Assembly: GCA_964017065.1 (NCBI GenBank)
Contig: OZ024790.1
Span: forward strand, 9,622,403 to 9,686,402
Direction: 5' to 3'
From: Haliclona indistincta
Taxonomy: Eukaryota > Porifera > Demospongiae > Haplosclerida > Chalinidae
DNA length: 64,000 bases
The position numbers and the translations under genes are program-made. Below are positions 56,851 through 64,000 of this stretch, piece after piece. Numbering within the stretch: the stretch's first letter is position 1; each line of letters starts with the position of its first letter. The notes below the pieces were generated by a model, which saw only the letters and a program-made list of their open reading frames with translations, was not told where the DNA came from and did not search any database.

Positions 56851-59800
56851 ATGGCGGTTCTTTCGTTACTGGTGTCTTTTGTGTTGGTGGCGATGTGCAG
56901 TGGTGGTAACGACCCACTACCGAACCCATCTGCAGTAGTGACGGCCGGCAAGGCGCGTTTCACTGTGCTGACGGACAGGCTTGTTCGGATGGAGTGGGGA
57001 CAAACCGTGGACGCAGCAACATTCACGTTTATAAACAGAAATCTCCCAGCACCTAAATACCAGCACACGACTGATACTAATCCTAAAGGTGAGAACTGGA
57101 CAGTGATCACCACAGAGTCACTGAAGGTATGAATAGTGGTGTTAGTTTTTGCACAGCGACGAAAGGCGTGTTTCTTCTTCAGGTTGAATATTTACCAGAC
57201 GATGAGACATTCAGTGCTGACAATCTGAGAGTGACATTTACTCTGAGTGATGGTTCAACCAAGAAATGGTCACCACAACCAGCTAACAGTACTACTGAAT
57301 ATGATGGGAACCTGTTAGGAACTGTCAGGGTATGTATACTACACTGTCTAGTGATGACCCAGCTTGTAAAGAGAGATTATCGTTCCCTTAGACACTAGAT
57401 GGAGAACTGGGTCCCTTGTATCTAAACTGTCTCAAACAGAAGCAATCTGACCTCCATTGCACCTTTGGGTGAGGAAGAAAGAATAAAGGGAGAGTGAAAG
57501 AGAAATTATTAATGGTTGATATCATTTTCCTGCAGGTTGATATCTACTGGTGGCTATGTTGTAGTGGATGACACAGGTCACCCTCAGTTTGATAATTCCA
57601 TGGACTGGCCGTGGGTAGTCAATCAGAGTCTCCCTGCAGCCTCTAGTGCTTCATGTAGTGCAGTGGATGTGTCCAAGGTAACGAATAGTGTCAAGATTAA
57701 AATATTTTCGATTTTACTTTTATTTCTATACTCAGCGTCGATACTGTGGTCTACCCAGTATTACCCAGTTTGATTGTATTGGGAAGGTATGTAGCTCTAC
57801 TGTACAATGTTTAATGACCTCATAGCACTGTACAGGGTTGTTGCTATAGCAACAGTGGGTCACCAAGCTGCTACTATCCTATGGAGGCACGCCAGGACCT
57901 GTACTTCTTTGGACATGGAGACAGTAAGTTAGTTAGCTAATACTGTACATCTATCATTGGTTCTATTCAGACTACAAGCAAGCCCTGTCTGATTTCATAC
58001 TGGTAGGTAACACTAGTGACACTATCAGCTGCACATGTTGTCGTGTGTAGGTCTCTGGTCCGATTCCTATTCCACCTCGGTTTGCGTTTGGGATATTCTA
58101 TTCACGATATTGGGCTTACGATGATACTGGAGAAATAGTGAGCATGAGAGTAAAATTATTTAAATATATCGCTATGTTGCTGATAGGATTTAGTTAGAGG
58201 TTATGAAGATCACAATATTCCTCTCGATGTGTTAGTGACAGACATGGACTGGCACATCACATTTCACAAAGAAGACTCAGCAGGCAAGAAAGATCAAGTG
58301 AGCAAAAGAATGTAAATGTATAGAATGTTGGTTGTATCTTTGACAGGCAGGACAGAGAATTGGCTGGACTGGTTATACTTGGGACAAGCACCTGTTTCCA
58401 AATCCGGAAGGCTTTCTAGACTGGTTAGTTGAAAATTTTGATGTTAATAACGCTCCTAGTGTAACTAATGGTCTTATGTTGAGTTTTTCTATGCAAAGGT
58501 GTAAAATGAAGAAGATAAAGAACACTCTCAATCTTCATCCTGCTGCTGGTTAGTTAGAAGGATTCTTAAACATGTGATCAAGTAAAGTCATTTTGAGGAT
58601 TGGTTATTTGTTCTTCAATGCACTCATGAAATTTCTTGCTCTCTGGTATTTTCTCTAGGTATTCAACCATGGGAAGAGTCCTACACTGAAATGGCAAAGG
58701 CAATGGGAATTGATCCTTCAGTCAGTAATTAATAACTAGTTAATAACTCGATGTTACACTTTCTTTTAGACTAACAAATATGTACCATTTCATCCAACTG
58801 ATAAAAAGGTATGAATCTTTATACTACTTTTTGAGACCTGACATAAATTATTCTCTGCTTTTATTCATAGTTTGCTAATAATTTCTTCAACCTGGTCATT
58901 CATCCACTTGAGAAGCAAGGCATAGATTTCTGGTGGTTGGACTGGCAGCAAGGTAATACTATCTAACTCACTGATGAGCTCTCAGTTACACTCCTTCAGG
59001 TGAAGACTGGATCAAGATTCCTCTTGTTAATCCAACATTCTGGCTAAACTATCTGTTCTTCACTAACTCATATTCATGGAAAGAATCAGTGAGACAAGCT
59101 GCATACACATGCAAATGATTCATTCTGTGTCACTAGGATCCTCCTCGTCGAGCGTTCCTGCTTCATCGCTGGGGTGGGCTCGGCAACCATCGCTATCAAG
59201 TAGGGTTTTCAGGAGATGTGTTTCCAGTGAGTCTATCACTACACTATGTGTGTATAATAGTGACTGCTGTCTTGTGGTTTGTAGGCGTGGTCATCGCTGG
59301 AGTTTCAAATCAAGTTCACTCTGAGAGCGACCAATGTTCTGTTTGGGTACTGGAGTCATGACATAGGTGGTTATGTTACTCTGCCTCCTCCTGAGCTCTA
59401 TACTAGGTCAGAATGATTATTTTAAAAATTAAGACAAGCGCATTTTGTTTGTGACCACAGGTGGGTGCAGTGGGGAGGGTTTTCTCCAATGTTTCGTACT
59501 CATAGCTACAAGAAAGTGCCTAACGATCGTAGAATCTGGGTTTTTCCATTGGTAAGTTTCTCAACAGTCTTATGTTCGTCACGTAACATTTGTTTATAGG
59601 AAAACTATCAGATTATGCGTAAGGCTATGATCCAAAGAGCCGCTCTAGTTCCGTACATTTACACTCAGGCATACACTGCTCATAAAACAGGTACTTACAA
59701 CTTTGAAAAATTCTAATTTCTCTTTTTTTGCGCAGGTCTGAGCATACTACGTCCAATGTATTATGAGTATCCAACAGTACCTGAAGCTATGACATATGGA

Positions 59801-59998
59801 GACACACAAGTAAACCACCATACGTGCTTTGTATACTGCTGCCTTGCACTGTGTGTGTGATGTTTTGTTCAGTACTTCTTTGGTGAGGATATTCTGGTAG
59901 CACCAATCACTGCACCAGTAAACAACGTAACACTGCTGGCTGAAAAAGAAATATGGATACCAGAGGTTGGTCAATAGCCTCGCTGTTCAATATCTTCT

Positions 59999-60059
<61 letters not shown>

Positions 60060-60083
60060 CCTCCCTCCCTCCCTCCCTCCCTT

Positions 60084-60119
<36 letters not shown>

Positions 60120-60202
60120 TCTCTCTCCCTCCCTCCCTCCCTCCCTCCCTCCCTCCCTCCCTCCCTCCCTCCCTCCCTCCCTCCCTCCCTCCCTCCCTCC
60201 CT

Positions 60203-60254
<52 letters not shown>

Positions 60255-61790
60255 GGTGTGTTTATTTCGTGGGATAGTGGTGACATAATCAAGGGTCCAG
60301 TTGTGGTCAATAGAAGCTATCTACTCTCAGAGATGCCTGTGTTCTCTAAACCTGGTAGCATCATTCCAATGAGGACAGATGGATTCTGTAAGCTACAAAA
60401 ATTAACTATTTTAGCATCCTCTTCTTTCTGTCCCAACAGCTCTAATGGGTTCAGCTCAGGATATTCCTGACAGCATCAAGTTTATGATATTCGTAGGAAC
60501 TGCTAACCAGTGAGTGATTGGTTAGTTCACTGCTGGTACTAACACTAGCGCCATGCCTCACTATAGAGGTAGAGGACTCATGTATGAAGATGATGGATTT
60601 AGTGATGATTACTTGAACAATACTAAAAACAGTGCCATCACAAATATTAGCTTTGTCATTGATGAGAAAAGGTTAGTCAAGATTTTTTTCTCACGAAATG
60701 ATTTATCTCCAGTACATCTCAGTCCTTCTCTGCTCAACATAGCTATGGAACCAGTAGCCAGCGGTGCTGATCAGTTTATTGGAATCCCATCATCACGAAT
60801 GTACCAGCTAGCACTGCCATACTTCTGGCCAGGTAGCCACACCTCTAACTCCTCCCTCTGAATGCTCTATTTCTTTCTACATGCTTATTGTACATATCTA
60901 TTTCATGCTTTCAGCCGACCAGGTTGTTGTGAATGATAATAAAATACCATACTGTGCTCTGAGAGATTCTCTATCAGACTATCATCATGACTGTTGGACT
61001 TACTCTGGACCGTAAGATACTACTGTTGTACTACACTCATAGAACATGGTTGTACCTATAAGCACTGATGTTTTAGCAAAAAAAAACGCTATCATGATTC
61101 CAGCCTTTTCTGTATTATTCTCTAGTAAGGTCACTTTGATGATCAATATTGTCTCTCCGATACTCATCAATGAACCACTGAGGGTCATGATTGATTTTGT
61201 GTCACATGTATCTGATGACATGACAGTACTGCACGACTTTGTGAAGTCGTCACGACGACTGCAAACGATAAAAGTAATCCTCGATGATCAGGTCAAAAAA
61301 TAACATTACAGTGATGGTTTTTGTATTGATTTGTTCTCTCTCTCTCTTTCTCTCTCCTCCTCTCTCAGTGGATCACTCATCCCATCTATCAGGAGAGCTA
61401 CTACAATCTTCTGTCAGCTAATGAGATTGGTAATCTCATCACTTATACTCCATCTCGTATCTCAAGTTACTTGGACAGTTTTGATGGATACTACAAAGCA
61501 GCACTCAATGAAGTACGTATAAATTCATGTTGGTACTTCTATTACTTGTTTTTGTGAACTGTACATAAATTATTGTATTAGTAAATTGATGACCACTTCC
61601 TGAAATGTTATTCAGTCTTTATTGATAATTTAACCCTGCTTCATCTGTTTGCCTATTATTAAGAGTCTACATTGAATATAATAGCGAAATTGCTCTTCTG
61701 ATGTTTTATTTGCTGTGATTTCTACAGATGAATCAGCTCCAACTGAACAACACACTAAAGATGAGAGTCAACTCCTGGTTGAAGACATGA
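56851..61790 (+). CDS. GH31 family alpha-glucosidase-like glycosidase, copy C (28 exons)
   Basis: The exons are 56,851-57,126; 57,183-57,329; 57,392-57,468; 57,536-57,677; 57,736-57,786; 57,836-57,923; 57,971-58,002; 58,051-58,137; 58,187-58,297; 58,347-58,423; 58,499-58,548; 58,659-58,720; 58,770-58,808; 58,871-58,952; 59,000-59,088; 59,137-59,226; 59,285-59,406; 59,461-59,551; 59,600-59,690; 59,736-59,809; 59,873-59,965; 60,255-60,387; 60,440-60,509; 60,567-60,832; 60,915-61,011; 61,043-61,291; 61,369-61,512; 61,728-61,790. It has a signal peptide (MAVLSLLVSFVLVAMCSGG). Motifs are DMDWH (residues 319-323), RIGWTGYTWDKHLFPNPEGF, TLNLHPA, FWWLDWQQ (nucleophile Asp, about 437), FSGDV (acid/base Asp, about 497) and GEDILVAPI. 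Frame is continuous through exon 25. The join to exon 26 is off by one base, although homology (CWTYSGP, then NMVVPIS) supports it. This is either a misplaced splice site or a late lesion. Substrate unknown; about 997 aa. Confidence 0.87.
59999..60252. repeat. (CT)n/(CCCT)n microsatellite ending at a splice acceptor
   Basis: About 250 bp of pure pyrimidine in intron 21 of GH31 copy C. It runs directly into CAAG|GGTGTG, so it forms the polypyrimidine tract of exon 22. The long Leu/Ser/Pro and Arg/Glu/Gly frames across it are artefacts. Confidence 0.95.
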
Positions 61791-63286
61791 TAATATTTGA
61801 TTTCAGAGATAAAGCACTGTACCATACATGTAGCTGTACATGTAGCTCACATGCAGCATTTTCATGTTATTATAGAATTGACTCAGTAAAGTATACTGTA
61901 TACATGTATAGTCACAGTATGTGCATAATCAGATCGATGTGTTATGAGTTGATACGTTCATTGCTGACATGTCATGAAACCAATTGTACCCGTGATGAAT
62001 GACTCTCCTGTTGCTGTGTAGCTAGCAGGTTCTTGCCCGTGCAGTTGTCGTAGTGTTGTACAGTTTTAGTTTTAGTTACATGTATAATAATCACTTTTAT
62101 ACGTTTTAGTTATAGTATTAGTATAGTATACTACATGTATAACACTTTCAATTTGGTTTTAGTTTTAGTACACCAAATTGAATTATAGTTTTGGTATAAA
62201 ATTGGTCATTTTCTTATTTTGCCTAAGAAATACTTCACGCTCTAAGTTGAAATCTGTTATATTAGTAGATTTCGATTTCCAGTTGTAGCTTCTCCTGCTG
62301 GCGAAAAACATGCTCTATACTTCTGAGGAGCTGGACACTAAACAAAAAACTAAATGAAAACATTTAGTTACGGTTTAGTTTGCAGTGAGAATTTACTTAT
62401 AGTTCTAGTTTTAGTTTAGTACAGCCATGATTTATCTTTTAGTATTAGTATTAGTTTAGTATACTAAAACAAATACTCTCTAGTATAAGGTGTTTTAGTT
62501 TTAGTATTAGTATACCAATACATCACTACTGTACAGTTGTGGTTCTTTAGTAATCTTTACAAGTTCATTTGCTGTTTGCTGATAGAAAAGTCACTGCTAT
62601 CACCAAAAATTCGTATTTAGTAGGAGTATCGGGACTGAACTGAATAATCCTTAAAGTATGACTGCTAAAGCATAAAGAGTTATCTGCCTAAAATTAACTA
62701 CAGCTAATACGAAACTCTGAAATAAGGACAACGTAATGTACCCTAGCGCTGCGCAGAAAATGAGCCCTTGTGCTGCGCAGGGACACAATGTGTTTTACGT
62801 GTAGCACCAAAGTCACTGCTGCAGCCGACCAGCCGTACCACAGTTTATCCTACAGATGCATGCCATTATTATGTCAACCAGAAATTCTATTACTTAATTA
62901 CCAGCAGATTCACAGGCACTGCTACTCTAGATCTAGTCCTGCTGTATATACATGTACTAGTTGTCACAGAGGACACTGACCACCGTGACTTTCATTCGAT
63001 GATCGCTCTCCCAAGCCAAATCAATCAACTCGGCTTACTTGTGCACACTGGTGACGGCCACTACAGCAGCTGTTTGCCGCATAGTACAAATAGGTACCTA
63101 ATTTGTCCCCGACAGGATGTCTTACCTGCTTAGTTAGGCGGCTTTGTCAATCTATGGTACATGGTACATTTAACTTACGTAATCTTAACGTCACACCATA
63201 TTGCGGAAACGTTCGGTGTGTCAGAGTACCTATAGCTATCTAGCTACCTAGGCGGTTACTTACCAACTGAGGACTCTACAATAATT
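61791..63286. other. Downstream DNA, no gene recognised
   Basis: Contains a TTTAGT-rich block (62,040-62,520). A 121-codon plus-strand frame (62,768-63,133) has no recognisable domain and no partner. CTGCGCAGxxA repeats occur at 62,750-62,785. Confidence 0.4.
62040..62520. repeat. Degenerate TTTTAGT/TATTAGT low-complexity tract
   Basis: Dozens of TTAGTTTTAGTATTAGTATA-like runs, interrupted by more complex sequence at 62,220-62,340. It looks like an expanded simple repeat; both strands are free of long frames. Confidence 0.7.
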
Positions 63287-63454
63287 ATGATGACCTTAAC
63301 ACAGAGAGAACTGGTGAGCGAAATTAGTAAATTATTATTGTGTGTAGGTCAGGTGCCGGTTGTAGTGACGGAGCCCGCGGGCACATGCCAGGGGTGCCAC
63401 TCGTGTTTGGTCCGCAACTGCGGTTTGGGGAATGATGTTGTTTTTCTAGCGAAG
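63287..63454 (+). CDS. Possible Cys-rich exon of an unknown gene (tentative)
   Basis: A frame beginning at ATG 63,287 reads through GQVPVVVTEPAGTCQGCHSC and LVRNCGLGNDVVFLAK, with an acceptor-like TGTGTAG at 63,348 and a donor-like AAG|GTTTGC at 63,455. The four-cysteine spacing and GC-rich codon use differ from the surroundings. I recognise no family. It may be the first exon of a gene continuing right of the window, or chance. Confidence 0.25.
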
Positions 63455-63472
63455 GTTTGCTTGAGAACTATA

Positions 63473-63631
63473 CAGTGGAACCCCTCTTAGAGGACACCTC
63501 TCATCCCTCTATAATGGACACTTACTGAATCCCAAATAATATCACATCATGTAATATATAAACCCCTGACCAGAGGGCACCATCTCTATAATGGACGAGT
63601 TTTGTTGGTCCGCCTTAGAGAGGTTCCACTG
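63473..63631. mobile_element. 159 bp pogo-like MITE
   Basis: The ends CAGTGGAACCCCTCTTAGAG and CTTAGAGAGGTTCCACTG are inverted. The left flank is TA; the right flank is TG (decayed TA). Internal TCTATAATGGACA / TCTATAATGGACGAG repeats are typical of Tc1-mariner/pogo MITEs with CAGTxGAACC ends. Confidence 0.85.
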
Positions 63632-64000
63632 TGTTATTTCTTAATGTAGGTAAGGAGTGCTCTACATGCATGATTTAAGGCACGAGGGGTGTGGTTGAGT
63701 GGCTGATACAGAGGAGAAGCTGACTGAGTGCTGTATCAGACACGAGAACAGTAGCGCCACTGTTGAGAGTGCAATAGAGAGCATATTGCACGCACATTTT
63801 GTTATTGTCCGTTCAATATGAAGTTATTGCATGTACGGTGGACGAGTCTAATGAAATACATGATGTACAGGAAGCGCAGTAGCTTTGATCTCTCCCATGC
63901 ACAATTACTTTAAGATAGTATAATAGTTCAGATACGAAGTGTATAATAGCATTTTAAAGGGATGATGAGTGTGAACCATTATAACAAGAAGACGGACATA

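Noticed and set aside
59953..60470. Leu/Ser/Pro-rich and Arg/Glu/Gly-rich ORFs over 100 aa
   Set aside because: They run through the CT microsatellite in intron 21 of the GH31 gene.
1..64000. Bacterial or viral origin
   Set aside because: Dozens of phase-consistent GT..AG introns, Death domains and MITEs indicate an animal genome; GH31 resembles bacterial enzymes in motif form, but it is split by 27 introns here.

Overview
The window reads as eukaryotic, invertebrate genomic DNA. It is AT-rich, with multi-exon genes, many introns of roughly 50-150 bp with GT..AG borders, dense short non-autonomous transposons with terminal inverted repeats, and a repertoire of Death-domain / Roc-COR-like GTPase / ankyrin / kelch proteins. 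That mix fits an early-branching metazoan, most plausibly a demosponge (an Amphimedon-like genome). The taxon is an inference; no marker gene proves it.

Layout, left to right. (1) 1-13.4 kb: minus-strand kelch-GTPase-COR gene, copy 1; its Death exon would lie left of the window. (2) 13.4-22.6 kb: repeat-rich intergenic DNA, including a 3.8 kb nested transposon stack. (3) 22.6-25.7 kb: GH31 alpha-glucosidase-like pseudogene A (+). It was fused to a short-chain dehydrogenase (SDR) fragment and then rearranged by a 1.16 kb inversion. (4) 26.4-29.0 kb: composite transposon with a 9 bp target-site duplication. (5) 29.75-38.19 kb: a 14-exon plus-strand gene whose exons all join in frame (6,411 nt, 2,136 aa). 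It encodes ankyrin repeats, Roc-like GTPase, COR, Death, Death, a second GTPase, COR, Death and a C-terminal membrane anchor. (6) 39.0-40.7 kb: GH31 pseudogene B (+), joined to a 5'-truncated SDR. (7) 40.8-49.7 kb: kelch-GTPase-COR-Death gene, copy 2 (-), apparently intact. (8) 49.7-56.8 kb: intergenic DNA matching region 2. (9) 56.85-61.79 kb: the GH31 gene, copy C, 28 exons, with both catalytic aspartates. (10) 61.8-64 kb: low-complexity and unrecognised DNA.

Regions 1-3 and 7-9 are two copies of one segmental duplication; position 1 equals about position 41,370. The duplicated unit is [kelch-GTPase-Death gene on - | GH31 gene on +], arranged head to head. Copy 1 is longer because of about 6 kb (5.95-11.95 kb) and 4.2 kb (14.2-18.36 kb) of transposon insertions that copy 2 lacks. 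Comparing the copies gives filled/empty-site pairs that define several small transposons. In both kelch copies the exons are equal in length or differ by multiples of three, which suggests both are under coding constraint. GH31 copies A and B are clearly broken.

Functionally, the two large gene types look like intracellular signalling scaffolds (ligand-binding repeat + P-loop GTPase + Death adaptor), comparable in logic to DAPK/Roco or NLR proteins. Their role in immunity or cell death is inferred from domains only. The GH31 protein is probably a secreted or lumenal glycosidase. No tRNA, rRNA, CRISPR or reverse transcriptase was recognised.
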